NCBI GenBank assembly: GCA_964501275.1
Contig: CAZCSP010000005.1
Location: 1-64,000 of the forward strand
Reading direction: 5' to 3'
DNA length: 64,000 nucleotides
Source of the DNA: 55-13 sp964501275
GTDB lineage: Bacteria; Armatimonadota; Fimbriimonadia; Fimbriimonadales; Fimbriimonadaceae
The position numbers were made by a program, and so were the translations under genes. Within the stretch, counting starts at the first letter, position 1. Each line of letters starts with the position of its first letter. The notes beneath the pieces were generated by a model. It was not told the DNA's origin, ran no database searches, and was given only the letters and a program-made list of their open reading frames with translations. This document shows positions 55,954-64,000 of this stretch, in pieces.

Positions 55954-56778
55954 ATGGCGATTGTGATGAGTATGCGAACGATTGGAACCTTCTTGATTAC
56001 CAGCGCCCTGGTCTCTGCCGCCGCGCTGGCCTCGGCCTGTCCCAACTGTAAGCGGGGCTATGTGTTTGGCAAGCCGGTGGCGATAGGCAATGGGATGGCT
56101 TGGACCTGGGCCAAGCTGGGCGCGACCCCCAGCCAGATCGACTCGATGGGCGTGACTTTTACCGAGACCGCTCTGGAAGGGCTACCCGAATTGGGCGAAC
56201 TGGAGGACCAGACGATGCCGATGGCGGAGTTCATGCTGGAATTACCGAAGGAGATCAAGGGCAAGCCGTTCGACCATGTGATGCTGAACTGGAACCCAAA
56301 GGGCCACGACCCGTTCCCGCTCTATGGCAAGCCCCATTTCGACATCCACTTCTTCACCCTGACCCCCGCGCAGACCGAGAAGATCACGGCCAAGGGGGCG
56401 GATATGGCGAAATGCACCAAAAAGCCGGGGGCCGGATTTGTTCCCGCAGGCTACATCCTGCCTCCGGGCACGGTGGTACCCAGGATGGGCGCCCACTGGA
56501 TCGATCCGAAGTCGAAGGAGTTCAACGGGAAGGAGTTCGACACGACCTTCATCTATGGCACCTACGACGGTCGGATCAGCTTTCTGGAGCCGATGATCAC
56601 CACCGCCTTCCTGGGTTCCAAGCCGAACTACACGGAGGCTTTGGCGATGCCAAAGAAGGTAGACGCCACCGGCTATTACCCCAGCGCCTTCAGCATCAAG
56701 CACAACGAAGCGAGACGCGAGATCACGGTGAGTCTGGATGGGCTGAAACTTCTGCAGGCCGCGAAGTTCGCGAAGTAG
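55954..56778 (+). CDS. Exported DUF5602-like protein
   Basis: A 274-residue protein with a signal peptide (IGTFLITSALVSAAALASAC), beginning at ATG 55954 or 55972. A CPNCKRGY cysteine pair follows the signal. The mature chain has KPFDHVMLNWNPKGHDPFPL, YGKPHFDIHFFTLTPAQ and GYILPPGTVVPRMGAHWIDP, with several His/Asp residues that could bind a metal. The PHFDIHFF style matches DUF5602 (TTHB210-like) proteins of unknown function. It lies immediately beyond the Rhs region but has normal high G+C. Confidence 0.65.
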   Translation: MAIVMSMRTIGTFLITSALVSAAALASACPNCKRGYVFGKPVAIGNGMAWTWAKLGATPSQIDSMGVTFTETALEGLPELGELEDQTMPMAEFMLELPKEIKGKPFDHVMLNWNPKGHDPFPLYGKPHFDIHFFTLTPAQTEKITAKGADMAKCTKKPGAGFVPAGYILPPGTVVPRMGAHWIDPKSKEFNGKEFDTTFIYGTYDGRISFLEPMITTAFLGSKPNYTEALAMPKKVDATGYYPSAFSIKHNEARREITVSLDGLKLLQAAKFAK

Positions 56779-56945
56779 TTTGGAGTTTTTGTTGGGTAGG
56801 CGGCGATGTTCTGCATTGTCGCCTATCGGACATCTCGATGAGTCGAACAGCATAAGCCACAGAGGGACGCAGAAGGCTTGCCGTATAGTTGAAAGGAACC
56901 ACAACGACACAGAGGCGCAACGAAATCAGCCGGCTGACCACCATC

Positions 56946-57542
56946 TCAGTGCCCTGCCCACCCTGAGGCAGGAAAACATAAAAGGGCAATCGCGAGACAG
57001 TTCAGCGCGACCGTTGTCCAGAAGATGAACATAAACTCAGGCTTGCGGAGCTTGTGTCGCAGTTGATGCTGGGCAAGCATCGCACCCGGCCATCCTCCCA
57101 TGAGAGCCAGTAGATGCAGGATGGCTTCGGGGACCCTCCAGAGGTTGTTTTGCGCTTTGAACTTGTCGATAGCGTAAACCGCGTAGGCGACGAGGCTCAT
57201 CGCCAGGACTGCGATCGGAACCACATAAGGCAATCGGCTAAGAGCGCTTGTGGCGAAGAGGCCGCCAAGGATCGCGAAGACTGCCCATTGAATGGTCGGA
57301 GAGCTATGAATGATGCTCGGCTCTGACTCCTCCTGGCCAACGTACCGAACATTGGTTGCCCTCTCGCGGCCCTTATCGTCTGAAGAAACCTCATACGTGA
57401 CGACTTCGTCGCCAACGGGTCGGCCAGGAGCGCCATTGAAGGCCCTGATGTGGAGAAACACCTGCTTGCCACCGCCCCGAGGCGTGATAAACCCGTAGCC
57501 CTCTTCATCCTTCCACTTGGTGATCGTGCCCTGATACCGCAT
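56946..57542 (-). CDS. Cold-shock domain fused to DUF1294 membrane protein
   Basis: A 198-residue protein. Residues 1-~70 are a cold-shock domain (GTITKWKDEEGYGFITPRGG, KQVFLHIRAF), and ~85-190 are DUF1294 with membrane helices (AVFAILGGLFATSALSRLPY, VPEAILHLLALMGGWPGAML, KPEFMFIFWTTVALNCLAIA). The fusion is a known family. The cold-shock part binds RNA or single-stranded DNA; the fused role is unknown. It starts 7 bp after the GH172 stop, so it is likely co-transcribed. Its last codons fall in a lone transposon end. Confidence 0.87.
   Translation of the reverse strand: MRYQGTITKWKDEEGYGFITPRGGGKQVFLHIRAFNGAPGRPVGDEVVTYEVSSDDKGRERATNVRYVGQEESEPSIIHSSPTIQWAVFAILGGLFATSALSRLPYVVPIAVLAMSLVAYAVYAIDKFKAQNNLWRVPEAILHLLALMGGWPGAMLAQHQLRHKLRKPEFMFIFWTTVALNCLAIALLCFPASGWAGH
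56961..56971. repeat. Lone right inverted end of the REP-transposase element
   Basis: CCCTGAGGCAG followed by GAAAA, as at the other right ends. It overlaps the last codons of the CSD-DUF1294 gene (56946-57542), so part of the C-terminus (LCFPASGW) is encoded by element sequence. Confidence 0.55.
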
Positions 57543-57549
57543 TGCGAAA

Positions 57550-59193
57550 CTAGGTTCCCGCGTAGTAGATCGGCTCGACTCGCCAATCCTTGTCCTTGTC
57601 CCAACCCAACTCCTTCACCCGAGGCCGCCGCTCCCGGAGCCGGACGGATTCGATCATGAGGCTGGTTCCGCTTGAGAGGTGGTTCTTCCCTACACACTCC
57701 AGGCGCAATGTATAGGTTCCTGGCTCGGGCCAGAAGTCGAGGAAGTGGAACTCTCGGGCGGAGACTTCGGGGGCATAGAAGTCCATCTGCTCGCCCATCT
57801 TGATTCCATCCAGTGTGACCTCGTAGATGCCCAGGTTCGGCCCTAGGGCGACGTTGATTAGGAGGCGAAGAGGCTCTTTCTCGGTTACCGTAAAGCGCAC
57901 CTCAACCTGGTTCCTAGGTTCCTTGCTTGGTATTAGCGGAACGTATAACACGTGATTCTCAAAATGCTCTGGATAGCGAAGCACGCACGCTTCATCCATA
58001 GCCCCATCCTTCCGACCGTCGTACTCGATCCGAATCAACTCCTCGCTCACTGGCTTCTGGCCATAGTCGCCCTCGGAAGCCAGAACCACCACCCGATCAA
58101 TCGAAGGCAAACGACGCTCCCGAGCATGAGGCGCTCTGGCGGCAAACGTCGGCGTTCCCGTCTGGTACCAAAACGCCACGCTTGCGTAGTCGTCTTCCCG
58201 GGCGTTCCAGCTATGGGCGCGGTTCTCTTTATTCTCATCCGGCGCGATCCAGCCGAAGGTCTCAAGCTGGAACTTGAACGACTTGCTGAAGACGAACGGG
58301 TCGTTCACGTGCCACCGATACGCGCTGGTGTGCCCGCCCACGATGCCCCATTGGTCGAAATAGGGGACCCCAAAAAACGGGGTCAAGGTCTTCTCCAATC
58401 CCCAGGCGCAGAGGAAGTAGTCCTCCGTCCCCGTCCCCCAGACCGACGGGATCTCCTCGCCGTCGATGGAGATCATCTCGTCGCCTTCGCCAAACCAATA
58501 GGGACTGCGGGTTCGCACCGAGAACACCGTCCCCACATAGTGCCCCTTCCCCTCCGTCTCCAGAATGGTGTAGGGCTCGCCGCCGGGTAGGGGGTAGGAC
58601 TGGTTGTATTGGGCATAGAAATAGGGCGCGTCCTCGGGAATGGCGTCCTTTTTGATCCAGTCGATGTTGTAGTAGAGCAGGCTGATCGGCCGCTCGCTCT
58701 CGTTCACAATCTCCACCCGCGCCGACTTGCGGAAGGGCATGTGCCAGAAGCAGTTGTAAGAGTCCCCGCCCTCCACCACCACCGGAATACTCACCACCTC
58801 GCTCCGCTTGCCAAAGCACCCGGCAAAGAAGTCGCCCAACGGAGCCTCGACACCGGGACGCTCGTTGCCATCCCAATAGATGCGCAGGAGCATCTCCTGG
58901 TGGTTTGCCGACCCGTCCTTGGCCCAAGGGTGCGGCTCCGGCCCCAGGAAGGTGATCCACATATGGGTGATAATCCCCGGCCCCTCCACATCCATCAGCA
59001 CATGGGTCTGCCCCGGCTGAACCCGAAAGTTGTCCCGATTGCTCTTCTCCTCCAAGTCGCTCTTGGGCCGCGCCTTGGGGTCATAGTTGCCGTCCGGTCC
59101 CTCGCGGAAGGTAGAGGTGGCGCGCATACTGCGCCCGTCGATCGGTCGCGCCAGGGAGCCCATGGAGCCAGAAAGAAGAGGATAGTCGGCCAT
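57550..59193 (-). CDS. DUF2961 / GH172 family protein (long form)
   Basis: A 547-residue paralogue of the gene at 43032-44117. Shared blocks are THMWITFLGPEPHPWAKDGS, LLRIYWDGNERPGVEAPLGD, YNCFWHMPFRKSARVEIVNE, YWFGEGDEMISIDGEEIPSV and WGTGTEDYFLCAWG. A C-terminal jelly-roll-like domain of ~150 residues (VEVRFTVTEKEPLRLLINVA, GTYTLRLECVGKNHLSSGTS) is absent from the short form. No signal peptide is visible, so it is probably cytoplasmic or exported by another route. GH172 enzymes act on furanosides. It is followed 7 bp later by the CSD-DUF1294 gene. Confidence 0.88.
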   Translation of the reverse strand: MADYPLLSGSMGSLARPIDGRSMRATSTFREGPDGNYDPKARPKSDLEEKSNRDNFRVQPGQTHVLMDVEGPGIITHMWITFLGPEPHPWAKDGSANHQEMLLRIYWDGNERPGVEAPLGDFFAGCFGKRSEVVSIPVVVEGGDSYNCFWHMPFRKSARVEIVNESERPISLLYYNIDWIKKDAIPEDAPYFYAQYNQSYPLPGGEPYTILETEGKGHYVGTVFSVRTRSPYWFGEGDEMISIDGEEIPSVWGTGTEDYFLCAWGLEKTLTPFFGVPYFDQWGIVGGHTSAYRWHVNDPFVFSKSFKFQLETFGWIAPDENKENRAHSWNAREDDYASVAFWYQTGTPTFAARAPHARERRLPSIDRVVVLASEGDYGQKPVSEELIRIEYDGRKDGAMDEACVLRYPEHFENHVLYVPLIPSKEPRNQVEVRFTVTEKEPLRLLINVALGPNLGIYEVTLDGIKMGEQMDFYAPEVSAREFHFLDFWPEPGTYTLRLECVGKNHLSSGTSLMIESVRLRERRPRVKELGWDKDKDWRVEPIYYAGT

Positions 59194-59245
59194 CTTGCCG
59201 CTATCTTACTAAAAACCCCCTTGTCTCATTACGCATTGAGAGGCT

Positions 59246-60181
59246 TTATGCTTGCGCTGAAGCTTTGATCGCTGCCAAGTACCTCGCCCTCGACGCCACC
59301 AGAACGCCCGCAATCACTACCGCCAGACCCACCGCTTGCCAGATGTGGAGTTTTTCGTTGAGGAGCAGGTAGCCGAAATACGCGGCCAGGATGGGGACGA
59401 AAAATTGGTAGAGCATGGCGGCGGCGGGGCCTTTGGCTTTGACTCCTTCGTAGAATCCAAGGAAACCGATGAAGCCTGCGCCGAAGGTGACGTGGAGGAG
59501 CATCCACCATGACGTTGGCGTTAGCTCTGTCCAGGGAACTTGCAGGGTCTTCATGAAACCGTACGGTAAGAGAACGATCAGAGCGGCGGGCATGGAGAGG
59601 GTGAGGGATTGGATGGGGCTGTATTTGTTGACCAACGGCTTCGAGAGCACCGCGCCATAAGCCCAGACCACCGCCGAGGCGAAGATCATGAGGTTTCCGG
59701 CCAACGTCCCATGCGACCCCTTTCCTCCCGTTCCGATGACGATGGCGGTCCCGACAAACGCAATCGCCGCGCCCAGAATCGCTCCGGGAGTGAATCGCTC
59801 GATCTTTGCGATCACGGAGAAGATCGCCACCAAGACGGGAGCCGAGGCCAGGATGATCGCCCCCTCCGCCGCCGAGGTCAATTGCATGCCCTCCATGAAG
59901 AGAATGAGGTACACGCCCAGGGACACAAACCCCTGCCAAAGCACCGGCAACGAGTCTCGGCTGTATCTTAACGACTCTCCCCGCCACTTGCACACCAAAA
60001 CAAGCAGGAGATACATCGGTACGAATCGAACTAACGTGACAGCCGCGGGGGTCATCTGCTGGTAGAGCACCTTGACGGCGGGGAAATTGAAGCCCCACAT
60101 CAGCACGGTCGCCGCCAGCCAGGGATTGGGAAGGGTCAATCTGCGGAGCGGCACAGTCGGAGTATGACAGCCGGGCCTCAA
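59246..60181 (-). CDS. EamA/DMT-family transporter
   Basis: A 311-residue ten-helix membrane protein with two EamA repeats: WLAATVLMWGFNFPAVKVLY with LVRFVPMYLLLVLVCKWRG, and NLMIFASAVVWAYGAVLSKP with AAMLYQFFVPILAAYFGYLL. LNEKLHIWQAVGLAVVIAGV is the typical final-helix block. Such carriers export amino acids or other metabolites; the substrate is unknown. It stands alone, divergent from the PilB-type gene. Confidence 0.87.
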   Translation of the reverse strand: MRPGCHTPTVPLRRLTLPNPWLAATVLMWGFNFPAVKVLYQQMTPAAVTLVRFVPMYLLLVLVCKWRGESLRYSRDSLPVLWQGFVSLGVYLILFMEGMQLTSAAEGAIILASAPVLVAIFSVIAKIERFTPGAILGAAIAFVGTAIVIGTGGKGSHGTLAGNLMIFASAVVWAYGAVLSKPLVNKYSPIQSLTLSMPAALIVLLPYGFMKTLQVPWTELTPTSWWMLLHVTFGAGFIGFLGFYEGVKAKGPAAAMLYQFFVPILAAYFGYLLLNEKLHIWQAVGLAVVIAGVLVASRARYLAAIKASAQA

Positions 60182-60227
60182 GGGGAATAGAATACAGATT
60201 AGTTAGCCAGTCAGGAACGCAAACACT

Positions 60228-61502
60228 ATGTCGATGATCGATCACTCACAAACCAACTGGGGCGCGGCCAAGCGCTTCCGACTTGTTCTGCGCGAAGGAA
60301 GCAACATCCGAGAGATGGGCGGCGACACCGATATGTCGATCGCCGTCGGAATCGTCGACAGCATCTTCATGAACGCCCTCGACACCGGAACCTCGGACAT
60401 CCACCTACAGCCCGAGCGCGACCAGTTGAAGATTCGCTATCGCCAGGACGGCGTCCTCCACGACACCGGCCAGCTTCCGGGGGAGCAAGCCTCCAACGTT
60501 CTCGCCCGTTTGAAACTCGCGGCGGGGATGAGAATCGACGAGAACCGAGAGCCCCAGGATGGCCGTCTCGACATGGAGTACAACGGCCGCCGCCTCAGCG
60601 CCCGCGCCAGCTGTATCCCCTGTCTCAACGGCGAAAAGATGGTCATGCGACTTCTGGACCCCAGCGCGATGAAGGTCGATTTGCCCAAGCTCGGGATGCC
60701 GGAAGACGTTCTGGCCAAGTGGTCCCGCGCGATTCAGGTTCCTTACGGCTTGATCCTCGTTACCGGTCCGACGGGTTCGGGCAAGACCTCTACTCTTTAT
60801 GCTTCCCTGCACCAACTGGACGCGAAGCGGCGCAACATCGTGACGGTCGAAGACCCGATCGAGTACGAGTACGAGAACGACATCGCGCAGGTGCAGGTGA
60901 CGGAGAAGATGACCTTTCCGAAGGTCATGCGCACCTTCCTCCGCCAAGACCCGGACGTGATGATGGTCGGCGAAATGCGCGACCCCGAGTCCTTGGCGAT
61001 CGGCATCCAAGCTGGTCTCACGGGCCACTTGGTCCTCAGCACGCTCCACACCAACAACTCCATCGAGACCTTCGGGCGAATGCTGGATATGGGCGCGGAG
61101 TCGTACCTGGTGGCTGGCGTTACGGTTGCGATCCTAGCCCAGCGGCTGGTCCGGTTGAACTGCGGCAAGTGTCGGGAGGCCTACCAGCCGTCGGTGGATG
61201 AGATCGATATGCTCAAGCTGACGGAAGGGGAATTGGCAGAGGGCAAGTTTGCCAAGGGGCGAGGCTGCAGCGAGTGTAAGGGCACGGGCTATAAGGGCCG
61301 AATCGGCGTCTTTGAACTCATCATGGGCACCCCCGAGTTCCGAGCCGCCATCGCCCGCAACGCCGACTTCCCCACCATGCAAGAGATCGCCCGCAAGCAG
61401 GGCTATCGAACGATGGTCGAGGACGGCAAGCACAAGATTTTCCAAGGCTGGACCACGCCGGACGAGGTCATCAAGGCGGTTTACACGCAGAGCATGGAGT
61501 AG
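60228..61502 (+). CDS. Type II secretion / type IV pilus ATPase (GspE/PilB family)
   Basis: A 424-residue secretion ATPase. SDIHLQPERDQLKIRYRQDG starts the N2 domain. Walker A is VTGPTGSGKTSTLYA (about 178-192), the Asp box is VEDPIEYEYENDIAQVQV, Walker B is DVMMVGEMRDPES and the His box is TGHLVLSTLHTNNS. A C-terminal four-Cys zinc element (CGKCREAYQ, CSECKGTGYKG) marks GspE/PilB rather than PilT. The N-terminal MshEN domain of full-length PilB is missing. It powers pilus or pseudopilus assembly. Other pil genes are not adjacent; a PilP-like protein is at 35620-36255. Confidence 0.9.
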   Translation: MSMIDHSQTNWGAAKRFRLVLREGSNIREMGGDTDMSIAVGIVDSIFMNALDTGTSDIHLQPERDQLKIRYRQDGVLHDTGQLPGEQASNVLARLKLAAGMRIDENREPQDGRLDMEYNGRRLSARASCIPCLNGEKMVMRLLDPSAMKVDLPKLGMPEDVLAKWSRAIQVPYGLILVTGPTGSGKTSTLYASLHQLDAKRRNIVTVEDPIEYEYENDIAQVQVTEKMTFPKVMRTFLRQDPDVMMVGEMRDPESLAIGIQAGLTGHLVLSTLHTNNSIETFGRMLDMGAESYLVAGVTVAILAQRLVRLNCGKCREAYQPSVDEIDMLKLTEGELAEGKFAKGRGCSECKGTGYKGRIGVFELIMGTPEFRAAIARNADFPTMQEIARKQGYRTMVEDGKHKIFQGWTTPDEVIKAVYTQSME

Positions 61503-61504
61503 GG

Positions 61505-61561
61505 GTGCGAAGTGCGAAGTGCGAAGTGCGAAGTGCGGAGTGCGAAGTGCGAAGTGCGGAG
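61505..61561. repeat. 8-bp tandem repeat after the PilB-type gene
   Basis: Seven or so copies of GTGCGAA/GTGCGGA in a row (period 8), ending just before GTCAGATCTGTCGGATTCAT. It lies 2 bp past the stop codon. Tandem arrays this short can vary in length between strains. Confidence 0.85.
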
Positions 61562-61690
61562 TCAGATCTGTCGGATTCATCTGACAACCCGAACTCGATC
61601 CTTGCGCTATGTCCGTTGCCAGGGAACAGTTTTGTGCTTACTTGCCGTCCGGTCAAACCAGGATAGACTTTTGCTAGAAGGAGATTGGAT

Positions 61691-62248
61691 ATGAACTTGA
61701 GAAAATCAATTGGATTAGTTTTGCTGCTTGGCGTGGTTGCGGCTCATGCCCAAGTTAGGGTGACGACCAGCAACGGGAACACCGAGACAATGAACAAGGT
61801 GATGCCGGGGGCGGCGGTAAACAGCGTGGACCGCCGATACTTCGCCGAGGCTCGCGTGGCAACGGTCTTCAACCTGAAGCTGGCGGAGGCGGCCACCAAG
61901 CAGGGCTCGTCGGCCTGGGCGCGGGAGTTTGCCAGGATGCGCTTGAAGGACTATGCCCAGAACTATGCCGAACTCAAAGTGATCGGCTCCAAGGTAGGTG
62001 TGAAGGTGGATAAGGCCCTGCCTGCCGCCTGGGAGAAGAGGCTGAGCCAGATCACAGCCAAGCGAGGGAGTTCGTTTGATACCGAATTCCGCCGCAACTT
62101 CATCAGCGTGAACGAGCAGTTCGCGGACCAGTCGGAGAAAGCTGTGAAAAGCGGCAACAACTCCCACATCCGAAACTTCGCGGTGACGCAGGGGCCGGTG
62201 ATTCGGCTGAACATCAAGATGGCGGAGCGACGGGTGACGAAGATTTAG
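61691..62248 (+). CDS. Exported DUF4142-family protein
   Basis: A 185-residue protein behind a strong ribosome site (AGAAGGAGAT). A signal peptide (IGLVLLLGVVAAHAQ) is followed by a ferritin-like helical bundle of the DUF4142 type: FAEARVATVFNLKLAEAATK, AWAREFARMRLKDYAQNYAE and GNNSHIRNFAVTQGPVIRLN. DUF4142 proteins are periplasmic and of unknown function, often with stress genes. The usual metal ligands of ferritins are not obvious. Confidence 0.83.
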   Translation: MNLRKSIGLVLLLGVVAAHAQVRVTTSNGNTETMNKVMPGAAVNSVDRRYFAEARVATVFNLKLAEAATKQGSSAWAREFARMRLKDYAQNYAELKVIGSKVGVKVDKALPAAWEKRLSQITAKRGSSFDTEFRRNFISVNEQFADQSEKAVKSGNNSHIRNFAVTQGPVIRLNIKMAERRVTKI

Positions 62249-62331
62249 AGGATTGCTTGAATGCTGGATTGCTTAAATGTTTGATTTGGGCAATCCTAGA
62301 GGTCTTTTCATAATTAACCTGAAACTTGTAC

Positions 62332-62517
62332 ACGGCGTCATGGTGAGCGAGAGCGGCCCGAGCGCTTTGTTTTTGTAGAGCGTTCTATGCCGCGAAGTCG
62401 AACCACCTCACCGAGTTGTAGGTTGGGAAGAAGTTACAGGCGGGTGAGGTCCTTCGACTCGCGACCAGCAAGAGGCCTTTCTACAACTTCTCTATGCTCG
62501 CTCAGGATGACGCCGTA
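62332..62517. repeat. ~190-bp MITE-like repeat with inverted ends (copy 2)
   Basis: The second copy of the unit at 18615-18802, in the same orientation, with ends CACGGCGTCATGGTGAGCGA and GCTCAGGATGACGCCGT. It lies between the DUF4142 gene and the membrane protein at 62576. No coding capacity was seen. Confidence 0.85.
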
Positions 62518-62575
62518 CCGCAAATAGGCAAATATGCAAAGACCTCCCTACATTTCTATCGACTAGGGACAGTCG

Positions 62576-63628
62576 TCACACTGCGCTGATCTCTTGTCTT
62601 GTCTTCCTTCTCATCGAGATCAGAGTCCAAATAACGATCAAAGTAAGTCCAGAAGCGGTCACCACGACCGGCCAAGGGGACTTGCGTTCCGGCAGTTCGG
62701 GATTGTGTTGAGCCTCGTGCAGGGCGGCGAGTTCTGTCAAGTTGGGTAGGTGTCCGTCGAACGTGTAGAGGGTTCCGTAGGACAACCCCAATCGCCCATC
62801 ATTGACCGAATCCCCCTTTGAGATCACGTCCGTAATGTCCAGAAATTCCTCTTTGATCGCCACCCGCCGCAACTGCGTCTTCTCCTGGGCTCTATTCTTC
62901 GCAAGATCATACGACTCGATGTAAAAAGCAAGGGGGCCTTTCTCATCACGCGTGACGGACCCTTTTTCCAGCACTGACTCTTTACCCCCAGACGCAACCA
63001 CGATCACCTCCATCTGTATCTTGTTATCGCCAAGGTTGGTGCATCTCAGTTTTACGGGATACCGTGAACCTGGCGGAACAAACTCATAGGGCGCACTCTT
63101 AGCCTTGGCCGCGTATTCATTCCATGTCTCATCCGACCAGGGGAGTTCGCCCAAGAGGAAGGTGCGAAAATCCGTCCCCAAAAAAGAGCCTTCGCGAACC
63201 GGGACGGTCAATCGACTTACGGCGGCTCGCTCGCGTTTCGACATAGGCGACCTCGCCCAGTAGTCGCTTCCCTGTATTTCTTTCAAAGAGATTGTCGAGC
63301 CGGTTGTCAGGTTCATCAGGGGATAGGAAATGCCCTCAAGCCCGCTTTTGCCCTTGTAGAAGACGACATCCTCCGATGATTTCCAACCCTCTCTCCACCG
63401 TTCCTTTTCTGCCTCGGAAGCATCGGGGAGAACGTGCCCTTTCTCATCGAGCTTGTGGTCGCGAGTCACTTTCGGATCGCCTTCCACCCTCGTCTTCCCC
63501 CGGCTTACTTCTACTCCTCCTTTGTTGCCCACCGACTGACGAAAAACATAAGCCTGGGGAAAGGCATAGCCTGCCATCACGAGCAGACTAATGGCAATAG
63601 TTCTTAGCGTGTTGGACCAAGTAACCAT
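62576..63628 (-). CDS. Exported membrane protein of unknown function
   Basis: About 350 residues from ATG 63628 with a signal peptide (TLRTIAISLLVMAGYAFPQA) and one C-terminal membrane span (WPVVVTASGLTLIVIWTLIS) before a basic tail. The periplasmic part has mixed strands: TVPVREGSFLGTDFRTFLLG, YPVKLRCTNLGDNKIQMEVI and LRRVAIKEEFLDITDVIS. A type I membrane protein is likely. I do not recognise the family. The open frame to 63709 lies in a word-repeat palindrome (63664-63714), so it is not coding. Confidence 0.65.
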   Translation of the reverse strand: MVTWSNTLRTIAISLLVMAGYAFPQAYVFRQSVGNKGGVEVSRGKTRVEGDPKVTRDHKLDEKGHVLPDASEAEKERWREGWKSSEDVVFYKGKSGLEGISYPLMNLTTGSTISLKEIQGSDYWARSPMSKRERAAVSRLTVPVREGSFLGTDFRTFLLGELPWSDETWNEYAAKAKSAPYEFVPPGSRYPVKLRCTNLGDNKIQMEVIVVASGGKESVLEKGSVTRDEKGPLAFYIESYDLAKNRAQEKTQLRRVAIKEEFLDITDVISKGDSVNDGRLGLSYGTLYTFDGHLPNLTELAALHEAQHNPELPERKSPWPVVVTASGLTLIVIWTLISMRRKTRQEISAV

Positions 63629-63663
63629 GCCACCATTGTAAGCCAAGTGGCAGGCAAGGTGAG

Positions 63664-63714
63664 TGTGGCTTGTGGAATGTGGCCCGTAAAGCCACAGGCC
63701 ACATTCCACAGGCT
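63664..63714. repeat. Gene-boundary palindrome between membrane protein and pdhB
   Basis: TGTGGCTTGTGGAATGTGGC pairs with GCCACAGGCCACATTCCACA (with a following GGCTACA). The word GCCACATTCCACAGGCCACA also ends the palindrome at 36340-36445. It lies right after the E1-beta stop and may terminate that transcript. Confidence 0.6.
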
Positions 63715-64000
63715 ACAGTATCTTCTGCACAGCCGCGACCACGTGGTTTTCGTTGGTGACGGCTTCCAATTCCAGAACTCGGGAGTAGGGCATGGGGACG
63801 TTTAGGCCGCCTACTCTTCCTACCGGGGCGTCCAGGTCGTCGAAGCAGTCTTCGCTGATTCGGGCGTGGATTTCGGCGCCGAAGCCGCCACTCTTCCAGT
63901 CTTCATAAACCACGACCGCGCGGTGGGTCTTGCGGACTGAGTTGTAGATGGTCTCGGTGTCCAGGGGGAGGAGGGAGCGCACATCTACGACCTCGGCGCT
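63713..64000 (-). CDS. pdhB: Pyruvate (2-oxoacid) dehydrogenase E1 beta subunit, C-terminal part
   Basis: The gene runs off the right edge; the last ~95 residues are present. AEVVDVRSLLPLDTETIYNS and RAVVVYEDWKSGGFGAEIHA, then DAPVGRVGGLNVPMPYSRVL, are the classical transketolase C-terminal domain of E1-beta in 2-oxoacid dehydrogenase complexes. It works with E1-alpha, E2 and E3 to make acyl-CoA. The start lies beyond base 64000. Pyruvate versus branched-chain substrate cannot be decided from this part. Confidence 0.88.
   Translation of the reverse strand, partial: SAEVVDVRSLLPLDTETIYNSVRKTHRAVVVYEDWKSGGFGAEIHARISEDCFDDLDAPVGRVGGLNVPMPYSRVLELEAVTNENHVVAAVQKIL

Noticed and set aside
61505..61561. 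CRISPR-like array
   Set aside because: The period is 8 bp without spacers, and no cas gene is nearby.

Overview
The window is bacterial chromosome, high in G+C and densely coded on both strands. The gene mix is typical of Armatimonadota (Fimbriimonadia-like), with Planctomycetota, Acidobacteriota or Verrucomicrobiota as alternatives. It includes a Tat-exported DUF1552 protein paired with a DUF1587/1592/1588/1585 'planctomycete cytochrome' protein, more small CxxCH proteins, a PEP-CTERM protein, two GH172 (DUF2961) proteins, a GH127 (DUF1680) protein, a DUF4953-type zinc metalloprotease, and many lipoproteins or secreted proteins. No rRNA, tRNA, phage or CRISPR array was seen, and no taxonomic marker gene is present, so the assignment is inference.

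Layout. 1-1720: two small genes of unknown function between copies of a REP-associated (Y1/HUH) transposase element. 1722-9225: lipoprotein N-acyltransferase, a CrtI-type desaturase and a very large secreted beta-propeller/Ig-like protein. 9669-13412: the DUF1552/DUF1592 pair. 13593-18567: dusB, a discoidin-like secreted protein, L-rhamnose isomerase, a lipoprotein and a TIM-barrel isomerase. 18615-20309: repeats, a small cytochrome, a second REP-transposase gene broken by an amber codon, and an orphan receiver domain. 20489-27232: homogentisate dioxygenase, dtd, bifunctional Rel and the metalloprotease. 27389-33896: a guanidine exporter behind a candidate guanidine-II riboswitch, DoxX, a LolA-like/cytochrome fusion, tpiA, DUF2239, vapBC and dnaK. 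34034-42943: PEP-CTERM protein, DUF5694, PilP-like protein, AraC/glycosyltransferase pair, smc, flavin reductase. 43032-51436: GH172, thioredoxin-like, nadE, GH127, an AroE-like gene lacking its C-terminus, MmcQ and two exported proteins. 51497-55727: an Rhs toxin/immunity graveyard broken up by the same hairpin elements as at the left end. 55954-64000: a secreted protein, CSD-DUF1294, a second GH172, EamA transporter, PilB-type ATPase, DUF4142, a membrane protein, and the end of a pyruvate dehydrogenase E1-beta gene.

Three things stand out. (1) The left end and the Rhs region share one mobile hairpin element, present as a full transposase copy and as ~165 bp internal deletions, whose copies sit between small genes; in the Rhs region two of these modules abut the same point of an Rhs core. 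(2) A candidate guanidine-II riboswitch has four extra perfect hairpins between its two ACGR loops. (3) Many genes have a TAnnnT box ending 6-7 nt before the start codon, so leaderless transcription is probably common here. Gene ends are also marked by long palindromes built from iterated short words.
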